NCBI RefSeq assembly: GCF_009649845.1
Contig: NZ_WJIE01000001.1
Coordinates: 727,044 to 791,043 of the forward strand
Direction: 5' to 3'
Origin: Polyangium spumosum
GTDB lineage: Bacteria; Myxococcota_A; Polyangia; Polyangiales; Polyangiaceae
Length of the DNA stretch: 64,000 nt
The position numbers and the translations under genes were made by a program. The notes under the pieces are model-generated. The model was not told the origin of the DNA, searched no databases, and saw only the letters and a program-made list of their open reading frames with translations. Numbering within the stretch: position 1 is the stretch's first letter; every line of letters begins with the position of its first letter. Of this stretch, positions 44,782-54,233 are shown piece after piece.

Positions 44782-47393
44782 TGGGCGCCTCGCGGGTTGA
44801 TGAGCCCAGGGATGTCCTTCGCAGGCACGCGACCACCACCCGCCGGCACCACCGCGCCCGGCACGCCCAGGTTGGGCACGGCCGAGGACGGGAAGCCGCG
44901 GCCAGGCCGCGAGATCGCGAAGCTGTGGGTCGCCTCCTGCGCGAACGCGTTGCGCACGTGCAGCTTGACGTCCTTCGTCTCCCCGGGATTGACGTTGATA
45001 CGAACCTCGCGCACCTGGCTGAAGTCCTTCTGCTCCGTCCCCGTGCCCTCCCAGCGGTAGGTGTAACCAGGGCCGGGCGCCGCCGAGATGACCACCTCGC
45101 CGGCCGAGCGGAGCCGCGAATCATCGACCGTCGCGTCGGCGTGCGGCCGGACGAGGAAGAAGCCCACGCCCGCGAGCCCGATGGCCATCGCCGCGCCGTA
45201 GACCTGCACGCGGCCGGTCTGGAACGTGCGGAGCACCGTCCCGAAGAACCCGACGACCGCCGCCGTCAGCTTCGCGAGGATGCCGTCGATGAACCACTTG
45301 TCCGCGGCCGTGAAGATGTCCGCGAGCGCGTCCACCATCCCGACCACCGTCGCGTCGTACAGCTCGTCGATCCGCCACTTGTCGTAGATGAGCTTGTACA
45401 GGCCCGGCGCCGCCTTCTTGAACGACTCCTCCGGCGCGCCGCCCTTGTTCAGGTACACGACCATCGCCGCGCCCGTGCCGCCGAGGAAGGCCGCCACGCC
45501 GGGGCCCATCATCGGCCACATGAGCTTCTCGATGCCCTCCGCGCGCGGCACGACGAGGTCGTGCGCCCGCGTGAAGACCGGCGCGAGCATGTGCCCGAGC
45601 GGCTCGAGGTGGATGGGCTCCGCCATCAGGAAGCCCGCGAAGGCCGCGAACGCCGCGAGCACCATGAGCGGGAGCGTCATCGCGAGCGGCGACTCGTGGG
45701 GCTTCGGGCCCTCGAGCGGCTTGCCGTCGTCGTGCTCGTGATCGTGGTGATCGTCGTGGCCATGATCGTCATGGCCGTGCGCGTGCTTCGGCTCCTTCCA
45801 GCCCGCGACGATCTTCCAGCCGCGGAACTCGCCGTGGAAGGTCATGAAGTAGGCGCGGAACATGTAGAACGCCGTCATCGTCGCCGCGACGACGCCCACC
45901 CAGTAGATCGCCTGGCCGAGCCACGAGGGCCACGTCCAGAGCGGCTCCATGCGCCCGAGCTCCGGCGCCACGATCTTCGTGGAGAACGCCTTCCAGAGGA
46001 TCTCGTCCTTCGACCAGAAGCCCGCGAGCGGAGGCGCGCCCGCGATCGCGAAGCACGAGATCAGGAACGTCCACCGCGTGATGGGCAGGTGCTTCTTCAG
46101 CCCGCCCATGTTGCGGATGTCCTGCGACCTGTCCGTGTCGTGGATCCGCGCGTGCATCGCGTGGATCACCGAGCCGGCGCCGAGGAAGAGGCAGGCCTTG
46201 AAGAACGCGTGCGTGAAGACGTGGAAGAAACCCGCGGCGAACGCGCCCACGCCGACGCCGATGAACATGAACCCGAGCTGGCTCACCGTGGAGTAGGCGA
46301 GCACCTTCTTCAGGTCGTGCTGGAACAGGCCGATCGACGCGGCGAAGATCGCCGTGGCGCAGCCGAGCACCGCCACCGTCGCCATCGCCGCCGGCGACAT
46401 CAGGAACACCGCCGACGTGCGCGCGACGAGGTAGACGCCCGCCGTGACCATCGTGGCCGCGTGGATGAGCGCGGAGACCGGCGTGGGGCCCGCCATCGCG
46501 TCCGGGAGCCACACGTAGAGCGGGATCTGCGCGCTCTTGCCGGCGGCGCCGAGGAACATCGCGAGGCCGACGAGCGTCGACGCGTAGACCTGGATGCCCT
46601 TCTCGGGCAGGAACAGGTGCACGATCGCCTTGTAGGCCGCGTTCGCGTTCGGGTTCGCCGCGTTCCACTGCGCCTCGAGCGGCAGGTTGCCGAAGGGCCA
46701 GATCGTGACCGGATCGAGCAGGTTCCGCGCGCTCGCGTTGATCTCCGCGAAGCGCAGCGATCCCGTGTAGTAGAGCAACATCGCCATCGCCACGAGCAGA
46801 CCGAAGTCGCCGATGCGGTTGACGATGAACGCCTTCTTGCCCGCGGTCGCGTTCTTCTCCTCGCCGAACCAGAAGCCGATGAGGAGGTAGCTGCAGAGGC
46901 CGACGCCCTCCCAGCCGACGAAGAGCACGGCCATGTTGTCCGCCATGACGAGCGTCAACATGGCGAAACAGAAGAGGTTCAAGTACGCGAAGAACCGGTG
47001 GTAGCCCGGGTCCTTCACCATGTACTCGCTCGAGTACAGGTGGATCAGGAACCCGACGCCGGTGACCACCAGCATCATCGTCGCGCTCATCGCGTCGACG
47101 CTGAAGGCGACGTCGATGGGGATCGTTTGACCCATCCGCCCGTTCAACGAGAACCAGCGCCAAGCGGTCCACGCGAGCGTGCCGCCGCCCTCCCCCTTCG
47201 GCAGGAGGAGGAAGGTGGCGAGCGCCGCGATGAACGAGCCGCCGATGGCCGAGAGGGCCATGAGACGGACGCCGGCCTTGCCGAGCCGCTTGCCAAAGAC
47301 GCCGTTCACGAAGGCGCCGATGAGCGGCAAGGCGAGGACGACCGCTAACAGCGTGAAGTTCGTTGCGGGAAACTGAGCTTTGAGGGCTTCCAC
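44778..47393 (-). CDS. nuoL: NADH-quinone oxidoreductase subunit L, with His-rich loop and C-terminal extension
   Basis: 871 residues from GTG 47393, against about 610-700 for most NuoL. The antiporter core is normal (LFVGWEGVGLCSYLLIGFW, WLPDAMAGPTPVSALIHAATMVTAG, KKVLAYSTVSQLGFMFIGVGVGA), and the long lateral-helix region follows. Two features are odd. A loop near residues 537-555 has nine histidines in 18 residues (HAHGHDDHGHDDHHDHEH). After the last transmembrane segment (about 735-752) a soluble domain of about 115 residues follows (VISAAPGPGYTYRWEGTGTEQ, EVRINVNPGETKDVKLHVRNA), which looks like a beta sandwich. It is within the nuo operon. Confidence 0.95.
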   Translation of the reverse strand: MEALKAQFPATNFTLLAVVLALPLIGAFVNGVFGKRLGKAGVRLMALSAIGGSFIAALATFLLLPKGEGGGTLAWTAWRWFSLNGRMGQTIPIDVAFSVDAMSATMMLVVTGVGFLIHLYSSEYMVKDPGYHRFFAYLNLFCFAMLTLVMADNMAVLFVGWEGVGLCSYLLIGFWFGEEKNATAGKKAFIVNRIGDFGLLVAMAMLLYYTGSLRFAEINASARNLLDPVTIWPFGNLPLEAQWNAANPNANAAYKAIVHLFLPEKGIQVYASTLVGLAMFLGAAGKSAQIPLYVWLPDAMAGPTPVSALIHAATMVTAGVYLVARTSAVFLMSPAAMATVAVLGCATAIFAASIGLFQHDLKKVLAYSTVSQLGFMFIGVGVGAFAAGFFHVFTHAFFKACLFLGAGSVIHAMHARIHDTDRSQDIRNMGGLKKHLPITRWTFLISCFAIAGAPPLAGFWSKDEILWKAFSTKIVAPELGRMEPLWTWPSWLGQAIYWVGVVAATMTAFYMFRAYFMTFHGEFRGWKIVAGWKEPKHAHGHDDHGHDDHHDHEHDDGKPLEGPKPHESPLAMTLPLMVLAAFAAFAGFLMAEPIHLEPLGHMLAPVFTRAHDLVVPRAEGIEKLMWPMMGPGVAAFLGGTGAAMVVYLNKGGAPEESFKKAAPGLYKLIYDKWRIDELYDATVVGMVDALADIFTAADKWFIDGILAKLTAAVVGFFGTVLRTFQTGRVQVYGAAMAIGLAGVGFFLVRPHADATVDDSRLRSAGEVVISAAPGPGYTYRWEGTGTEQKDFSQVREVRINVNPGETKDVKLHVRNAFAQEATHSFAISRPGRGFPSSAVPNLGVPGAVVPAGGGRVPAKDIPGLINPRGAQ

Positions 47394-47394
47394 G

Positions 47395-47703
47395 CTAGTT
47401 CCTCAGAAGATCGGCGTCGTCCGAGCGCACCGTGCTGCGGAGCCGGAAGAACGCGAGGACGATGGCCAAGCCGACGGCGGCCTCCGCCGCGGCGATGGCG
47501 ATGATGAAGAAGGTGAAGATCTGCCCCGTGTGATCCCCCGGATGCTGGCGGTTGAAGGCGACCAGCGTGAGGTTCACGGCGTTCAACATCAGCTCGATGC
47601 TCATGAGGAGCACGAGCAGGTTGCGTCGGATCAAGAAGCCCACCGCGCCCGTCATGAAGAGCACGGCGGCCACGATCACGAAGTACTCGAGCGGGACGGT
47701 CAC
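47395..47703 (-). CDS. nuoK: NADH-quinone oxidoreductase subunit K
   Basis: 102 residues with three transmembrane helices, starting at GTG 47703 in a GTGA overlap with nuoJ. The conserved Glu residues of the proton path are present in LLVLLMSIELMLNAVNLTLVAF and IAIAAAEAAVGLAIVLAFFR. Length is standard. Confidence 0.97.
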   Translation of the reverse strand: MTVPLEYFVIVAAVLFMTGAVGFLIRRNLLVLLMSIELMLNAVNLTLVAFNRQHPGDHTGQIFTFFIIAIAAAEAAVGLAIVLAFFRLRSTVRSDDADLLRN

Positions 47704-48307
47704 GACCTCGCCTCCTTGGTCTGGCCTGCGGCGCGCGCGGTGGGTGAGGGAGAGGCGCTCGGCTTCTTCGCGTCCGCCGCGGGCAGCAGCGTGGGATCCA
47801 CCTGCTTGCCGCGCGCGACCGCGACGGCGCCGACGACGGCCACGAGCAAGAGCGCACCCGAGAGCTCGAACGGCACGAGCGCCGTCGAGAAGAGCTCGTG
47901 CCCGATCGACTCGATCGTGCCGAACTGCGGCGGCGCCGCCGGCAGCGCCGTCGGCGCGGGCGACTGCGTGCGCATCACGAGCGCCATCCCGCCGACCCCG
48001 CTGAACAGCATCGCCGCCGCGCCCACGTACCTCGCGACCGCGCCCCGCGCGTCGCGCTTCGACTGCGCCGACGGGCCGAGGAGCATGATCACGAAGAGGA
48101 AGAGGATCACGACCGCGCCCGCGTACACGAGGAGCTGGATCGCCGCGAGGAACTCGGCCGCCAGCATCAGGTAGAGGCCCGCGATCCCGATGATCGTCGA
48201 GAGCAGCCCCATGGCCCCGCGGATCGGGTTCTTCGCGCCCACGGTCACGATCGCGCCGACCAGCGCGATGAGCGAGCAGGCGCCGAAGTACGCCAGTTCG
48301 AGTTTGT

Positions 48308-48311
<4 letters not shown>
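47700..48311 (-). CDS. nuoJ: NADH-quinone oxidoreductase subunit J
   Basis: 203 residues from GTG 48311, which overlaps the nuoF stop (GTGA). Five transmembrane segments are present, with the conserved GLYLMLAAEFLAAIQLLVYAGAVVILFLFVIMLL block (pi-bulge helix 3). The C-terminal 35 residues are Ala/Ser/Lys-rich and poorly conserved. Having nuoJ directly after nuoF, with no G, H or I between, is unusual. Confidence 0.95.
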
Positions 48312-49660
<1,349 letters not shown>

Positions 49661-49664
49661 GGGG

Positions 49665-50144
49665 TCACTTGATGAGGCGGTCGAGGATCCGATCGACCTC
49701 GGCCGTGGTGAGGTTCTCGTAGTAGTCCTTGTCGACCTGGATCATCGGCGCCGTGCCGCACGAGGCGAGGCACTCCGCCGTCCGCAAGGTCACCTTCCCG
49801 TCCTTCGTCGTCTCTCCGACGTGGATGCCGAGGCGCTTCTCGCAGTGGTGGAGGATCTCGTCCGCCCCGCGGAGCGCGCAGCTCAAGGTCCGGCAGACCC
49901 AGACCTGATGCTTGCCCACGGGCTCCTTGTTGAAGAGCGTGTAGAACGTCACCACGCCCTTCACGTGCGCGGCCGAGAGGTCGAGCCGAGCCGCCACCCA
50001 CTCGACGACTTCGTCGGAGATCCACCCGTTCTGCTCTTGGCAGACATGGAGGACGGGGATGCAGGCCGCCTGGCGGTTCGGGTAACGCGAGAGGATTTCT
50101 TCGACGTGCTTCTCGCGGTCGGGAGACAATGCGAACTTCGTCAT
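49665..50144 (-). CDS. nuoE: NADH-quinone oxidoreductase subunit E
   Basis: A 159-residue thioredoxin-like subunit carrying the 2Fe-2S cluster N1a. Ligands are in VCRTLSCALRG and AECLASCGTAP (C-x4-C and C-x3-C). It begins the partial nuo operon. A possible promoter (50160-50188) lies very close to the ATG at 50144. Confidence 0.97.
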   Translation of the reverse strand: MTKFALSPDREKHVEEILSRYPNRQAACIPVLHVCQEQNGWISDEVVEWVAARLDLSAAHVKGVVTFYTLFNKEPVGKHQVWVCRTLSCALRGADEILHHCEKRLGIHVGETTKDGKVTLRTAECLASCGTAPMIQVDKDYYENLTTAEVDRILDRLIK

Positions 50145-50159
50145 GTTCGTTCGCCAGCA

Positions 50160-50188
50160 GGGCTAGGGGTGGATCGAGGCGGCGGCAA
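50160..50188 (-). promoter_or_regulatory. Possible promoter of the nuo operon
   Basis: On the minus strand: TTGCCG (50188-50183), 17-bp spacer, TAGCCC (50165-50160). Initiation would fall near 50153, leaving a leader of about 9 nt. The -10 box lacks the final T, so confidence is low. Confidence 0.35.
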
Positions 50189-50537
50189 GCGAGCACGTAG
50201 CTTCATGCTCGACTTCGAACCCCTCCGTCGGGCCACGCGCCAGACGAGAGAGAGAACGAGCCGCCCGAAGGGTTTTGCCCGCGTTTCGCTCGGGCCCCTT
50301 CTGCAGGCGCGCGCACGCTAGTGAGCGATCCCCGGTTGTGTCAAGGCGCGCCGTTCGCCACGCCGTATCTTTCTCCTTTTCCTACGCTCTGGAGGTGCGC
50401 CCGAGCGCACCTCGCAGCGGCTTCGTTTCACGCGCGTCACGCGTCGATCCGCGCGCGCGGGTTTGCTCGCTCGCAACCCCTCATCACCCGGCGCGCGCGT
50501 CAGGGGATCGATCTCGTGACGACCACGTGTGTTGTTC

Positions 50538-50567
50538 TTGAGTCGCGGGGCGACCTTCCACTAGGCT
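50538..50567 (+). promoter_or_regulatory. Promoter of the zinc-ribbon/DUF2752 pair
   Basis: TTGAGT (50538-50543), 18-bp spacer, TAGGCT (50562-50567). It predicts a leader of about 57 nt that includes the GGAGGTGG ribosome site before GTG 50631. Confidence 0.5.
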
Positions 50568-50630
50568 GCCGCCCGCCCTCGCGTCTTTCGCACCTGGTCG
50601 AATGACGCGCGGCGCCTCGGGAGGTGGTTC

Positions 50631-51785
50631 GTGTTCTGTCCGAATTGTGGGACACAAAACTCGGAGACGGCGACGACGTGCACGAAGTGCGGCTTCAACC
50701 TGAAAGGAGCTGCCGCGCCGAAGTTCAAGGGGACGATGCTGATGAGCCAGCAGCCCCCCTCTGCACCCCCGGGGGCCATGCCGCCGCCGGCTGCGCCGCC
50801 GCCGATGCCGGCTGCGCCGCCGATGCCGGCTGCCGCGCCGCCGCCGCCGATGCCGCCGATGCCCGGCAGCCCCACGCTGGGCGATCAGGGCCTGGCGGGT
50901 ACGGTGATCGGCGTGCCGCCCGCGGGCCTCGGCCCGACGGCCGCGCCGCCGGGCGCGCCCCCGCCTCCTCCCGGTTATCCGCCGGCAGGTGGCTTCGAGC
51001 CTCAGGGTGGTCTCGGGAGCACGATCGCGATCGATCAGATCCCGAACTTCACACCCCCGTCGCCAAACCCGCCCGCCGCGCCGCCCCCGCCGCCCGGCAT
51101 GCCCTCGCCCGGCGCCTTCCCGGCGCCCGCGGGCCCGCCCCCCGGCGGCGGCTTCGGCGCGGCCCCGCCCGGCGGCTACGGCGCGCCGCCGCCTCCTCCC
51201 GGTGGTTACGGCGCCCCGCCGCCCGGCGGCGCGTACGGCCCGCCCCCGGGTGGTGATCCCGGCGCGATGGGCGGCCCCGGTGGTTACGGCGCGCCTCCCA
51301 GCCCCGGCGGCTACGGCCCCCCTCCTGGCGGCGCGTACGGCGCGCCCCAGGGCGGCGCCATGGTTGGTCCTGGCCAGTACCCCGGCGGCGCGATGGGCGC
51401 TCCCATGGGCATGGGCGGCGGCGGCGCCATGATGGGCGCGCAGGGCGGCGGCATGGGCGGCATGCGCGGCCAGACGCGCAACCCGACGACCGCGCTGCTC
51501 GGCACGCTCTTCTGCTGCGGCATGTACCACCTCTTCGGTGGGTACGGCATGCTGAACGAGCTCAAGGCCTACACGAAGGACGAGTCGCTCCAGACGTGGC
51601 ACCTCTTCGTCCCGATCCTGAACCTGCTCATGATCCTGAAGCTGCCCGAGATCGTGACGCGGGCGAAGCAGATGGCCGGCTCGCGCAGCCCGCAGTCGCA
51701 GAGCCTCGTGATGTACATCTTCCTCTTCCCCTACGCGCTGGCGAAGGACCTGAACCAGGTCTGGGACCCGAACCTGGCCGATTGA
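50631..51785 (+). CDS. Zinc-ribbon protein with Pro/Gly-rich linker and C-terminal membrane domain
   Basis: 384 residues from GTG 50631 with a strong GGAGGTGG site. The N-terminal zinc ribbon is C3-P-N-C and C-T-K-C (residues 3-20). About 40-280 is very Pro/Gly/Ala-rich with repeated GGYGAPPP units. The C-terminal 100 residues (NPTTALLGTLFCCGMYHLFGGYGMLNELKAY, WHLFVPILNLLMILKLPEIV, MYIFLFPYALAKDLNQVWD) contain two or three membrane segments and resemble a DUF4234-like module. This zinc ribbon/low-complexity/membrane layout suggests a condensate-prone linker anchored to the inner membrane. It overlaps the next gene by 4 bp (TTGA). Confidence 0.75.
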   Translation: MFCPNCGTQNSETATTCTKCGFNLKGAAAPKFKGTMLMSQQPPSAPPGAMPPPAAPPPMPAAPPMPAAAPPPPMPPMPGSPTLGDQGLAGTVIGVPPAGLGPTAAPPGAPPPPPGYPPAGGFEPQGGLGSTIAIDQIPNFTPPSPNPPAAPPPPPGMPSPGAFPAPAGPPPGGGFGAAPPGGYGAPPPPPGGYGAPPPGGAYGPPPGGDPGAMGGPGGYGAPPSPGGYGPPPGGAYGAPQGGAMVGPGQYPGGAMGAPMGMGGGGAMMGAQGGGMGGMRGQTRNPTTALLGTLFCCGMYHLFGGYGMLNELKAYTKDESLQTWHLFVPILNLLMILKLPEIVTRAKQMAGSRSPQSQSLVMYIFLFPYALAKDLNQVWDPNLAD

Positions 51786-52285
51786 GCGCGCTCCCCGCGC
51801 CGGGGCGACGCGCGGACGAACCCGCCATCGCCCCGGCTCCCTCCCCCGTCCCGTCTCCCTCGCCTGGCCTCCGCGCCTCCGCGCCCGCACCAAGAGGGTC
51901 GGCGCTCGGCCGCGCCGCGCGCCTCGCCGCCGTCGCCGCGGCCTTTGGCCTCGCGGTCGCGCTCCGGATCCCTCTCTGCCCGTTCGCCCTCATCACGCGC
52001 CACCCGTGCCCGGGTTGTGGCCTCACGCGCGCCGCCCTCGCCCTCGCCACCGGCGACCTCCACGAGGCGCTCCACCTCCACCCGCTCGTGATCCCCGTCG
52101 TGCCCGTGGTCGCGCTCGTCCTCCTGCAAGGAAGCTACAACTACGTGCGCCACGGCCGCTGGTACACGTTCGCGTTTCAGCAGACGCGCTGGATCACGCT
52201 CGGCTCGATCGTCCTCGCCGTCGCGATGATCGCCGTCTGGTTCGTCCGCTTCTTCGGCCTCTTCGGCGGCCCCGTCCCCGTGTAG
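51782..52285 (+). CDS. DUF2752 family membrane protein
   Basis: 167 residues from TTG 51782 in the stop of the preceding gene (TTGA); no better start exists. An N-terminal Pro/Ser-rich segment precedes two or three transmembrane helices. The family signature is C-P-F...HPCPGCGLTRAALALATGDLHEALHLHPL (about 80-115), with three conserved cysteines. Function unknown. The overlap with the zinc-ribbon gene implies a joint role at the membrane. Confidence 0.82.
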   Translation: MSALPAPGRRADEPAIAPAPSPVPSPSPGLRASAPAPRGSALGRAARLAAVAAAFGLAVALRIPLCPFALITRHPCPGCGLTRAALALATGDLHEALHLHPLVIPVVPVVALVLLQGSYNYVRHGRWYTFAFQQTRWITLGSIVLAVAMIAVWFVRFFGLFGGPVPV

Positions 52286-52328
52286 CCGGCGGCGTTTCGT
52301 TGGAGCACCAAGGATCTCCGACGCGCCT

Positions 52329-52874
52329 TCACATCGCCCCGGGCGACGGCCTGCGTGCTCCTCGGCGTCCGCCGCGCGGCTCCGCCTCGGACGACGCCTC
52401 CGAAGGCCGCGCCTTCGCCGCGCGCATGTCGTCGCTCGACGCGAGCAGCCGGTTGTACGAGCGCTCGATCTCCTCGCCGAGCACGTCGAGCTCCTCGTCC
52501 GTGAGGCTCCGCTTCAGCTTCGGGAACACCACGTCCTCCTGCACCTCCGCGTGCCTCTCGAAGCGCTCGCGCAGCGCCACGATCATCGCCGCGAACTGCG
52601 GCCCGGAGCGCGGCATCGTGAGCGCCACGCGCGCCGCGTCGAGGATCCGCCTGTGCTCGTCGCGCGCCTCGCGGATGTCCGCGTCGTCGCCCAGCCGGCT
52701 CGCGCACGCGATGTAGACGTACGCCTCCTCGACGCGGACGTGCGCGTCGACCGCGCGCAGCGCCGCGTAAAACGCCTCCTCGCTCCCCGCGCCGACCGGC
52801 GACGCCTCGGCGAGACGCGACAGCAGCGCCGAGACGTCGCGGTGCTGTTGCTCCAACAGATCGAGTGCATCCAT
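52329..52874 (-). CDS. Hemerythrin-like (HHE domain) protein
   Basis: 181 residues from ATG 52874. The four-helix bundle has histidine/acid ligands at H11 (EQQHRD), H45 and E49 (AHVRVEE), H74 (RDEHRRI), and H108 and E112 (RHAEVQED), as expected for a di-iron hemerythrin. The C-terminal 45 residues are charged and Ser/Arg-rich. Likely roles are oxygen or nitric oxide sensing or iron storage; none is shown. An in-frame start at 52991 is less family-like. Confidence 0.88.
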   Translation of the reverse strand: MDALDLLEQQHRDVSALLSRLAEASPVGAGSEEAFYAALRAVDAHVRVEEAYVYIACASRLGDDADIREARDEHRRILDAARVALTMPRSGPQFAAMIVALRERFERHAEVQEDVVFPKLKRSLTDEELDVLGEEIERSYNRLLASSDDMRAAKARPSEASSEAEPRGGRRGARRPSPGAM

Positions 52875-53050
52875 GAGCCCTCTCCTCCAAGCCTCTCGCT
52901 GCGGCGGCCCTTTCGCGCGGGGAGCGCACGCGGGCGGAACCGTGCGCGAAAGCCGCGCAGCGCGGGCGTCTATGGCAAGGAGCGGGCCCATGGCAGGCGC
53001 GCACGGCGTGCTCGATGGCGCGCCGTTCCTGCCGCGTGGCGGGGGATCTC

Positions 53051-54022
53051 CTACCCCGCGAGCGCCGCGGCCGCCCCGGCGACCTTCGCGCGGCGGGGCT
53101 TCATTTCGGCGAGCGCGCGCCGCATCTCCGCGGCGCCCGAGAACCGCGCCTCCGGGTGCTTCGCCAGCGCGCGCGACAGGAGCACATCGAGGGCGCGCGG
53201 CGCGCTCCGGAGCTCCGCGCGCAGCGGCACCGGGGCCTTGCGCACCGTCGCCACGGCGACGTCCAGGTCCCCCTCCCCGCGGAAGGGCAGCTTCCCCGAG
53301 ACCGCGTAGTAGAGCAGCAGGGCCGTCGCGAACAGATCACTCTGCGGCGTGATCGCGCGGCCCCGCGTCACTTGCTCGGGCGACATGAACCGGATCGTCC
53401 CCACGAGCGCGCCGCGGCTGTCCGCCGTCACCCCGTCGCCCGTGTCCACGCCCGGCTCGTGCGCGAAGCCAAAATCGAGCAGGAGCACCTGCGCCTCGCC
53501 CGGCGGCCCCTCGGTGAGCAGGACGTTCTCCGGCGTGAGATCCCGGTGCACGATCCCCGCCGCGTGCACGGCCTCGAGCCCGGCCAGGATCTGGTCCGTC
53601 ACGTCGAGCGCGCGCCCGAGCGGCAGCGGCCCGTCCTCCCGCACGACGGCCCCGAGCGTCCTGCCGCGATAGAGCTCCATCAGGTAGTACGGCCGCCCGT
53701 CGCTCATCTGCCCGTGCCCGAGCACCGGCGCCACGTTCGGGTGGACCACCCGACGCGTGAAGGAGATCTCCCGCTCGAAGCGGGCCTTGGCGCCCTCGTC
53801 GTCCGCGAAGCAGGCCCGCAGCGTCTTCAGCGCCACGCGCTTGCCCGTCGTGGTCACGCGGGCCGCGTACACGAGCCCCATCCCGCCTTCGGCCACCACG
53901 CCCTCGAGCACGAGGCCCGGCACGTAGGGCGCGCCCTGATCCGCCTCGGGAGCGGAGCTCGGCGCGTCGCGTGGCGGGAGGGGGTCCCGGGACAATCCTT
54001 CGTTGAAGTTCGGAGGGGTCAT
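53051..54022 (-). CDS. Serine/threonine protein kinase (Hanks type), soluble
   Basis: 323 residues. The kinase domain spans about 36-310: Gly loop AEGGMGLVY, K66 (VALKTL), E84, catalytic loop HRDLTPEN (D161, N166) and DFG 183-185, then GTIRFMSPEQ. The usual Lys of HRDLKPEN is Thr163, a substitution frequent in myxobacterial kinases. There is no transmembrane segment or sensor domain, only a short N-terminal Pro/Ala segment. Substrates are unknown; FHA proteins elsewhere in the window are possible readers. Confidence 0.92.
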   Translation of the reverse strand: MTPPNFNEGLSRDPLPPRDAPSSAPEADQGAPYVPGLVLEGVVAEGGMGLVYAARVTTTGKRVALKTLRACFADDEGAKARFEREISFTRRVVHPNVAPVLGHGQMSDGRPYYLMELYRGRTLGAVVREDGPLPLGRALDVTDQILAGLEAVHAAGIVHRDLTPENVLLTEGPPGEAQVLLLDFGFAHEPGVDTGDGVTADSRGALVGTIRFMSPEQVTRGRAITPQSDLFATALLLYYAVSGKLPFRGEGDLDVAVATVRKAPVPLRAELRSAPRALDVLLSRALAKHPEARFSGAAEMRRALAEMKPRRAKVAGAAAALAG

Positions 54023-54233
54023 GGTCGGGGCAGCAGGTCATTTCTGCACGCTCCCCGTCAGGAATCACCCGAAAAGTGCATCCGCACCTTGCCCGGCTCG
54101 AATCAGGACCGTCCTCAACGTTCGGCTGCGCAAGGTGGACGTGCGGCGCCCGTCCCGGCCGCAGACGAGCAGGTACGCGAGCACGCCTCGCGCCGGATCG
54201 CTTGCTTTTTTCCGCGCTCTCTTCGGGCGCCGA

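Larger units (their letters stand above)
50145..50630. other. Divergent intergenic region, nuoE / zinc-ribbon gene
   Basis: 486 bp with no gene I can support; short reading frames here lack coding character. It holds the two outward promoters listed separately and an AT-richer pyrimidine stretch (TATCTTTCTCCTTTTCCTAC, 50366-50385) that may be a regulatory site. Confidence 0.5.

Noticed and set aside
44781..47348. 855-residue open frame antisense to nuoL
   Set aside because: Very high GC leaves antisense frames open; the translation is Arg/His/Asp/Glu-rich with no domain, and nuoL on the other strand is certain.
53051..54022. Pseudokinase because HRDLKPEN reads HRDLTPEN
   Set aside because: Lys66, Glu84, Asp161, Asn166 and DFG are intact, and Thr or Ser at this position is common in bacterial kinases that are active.
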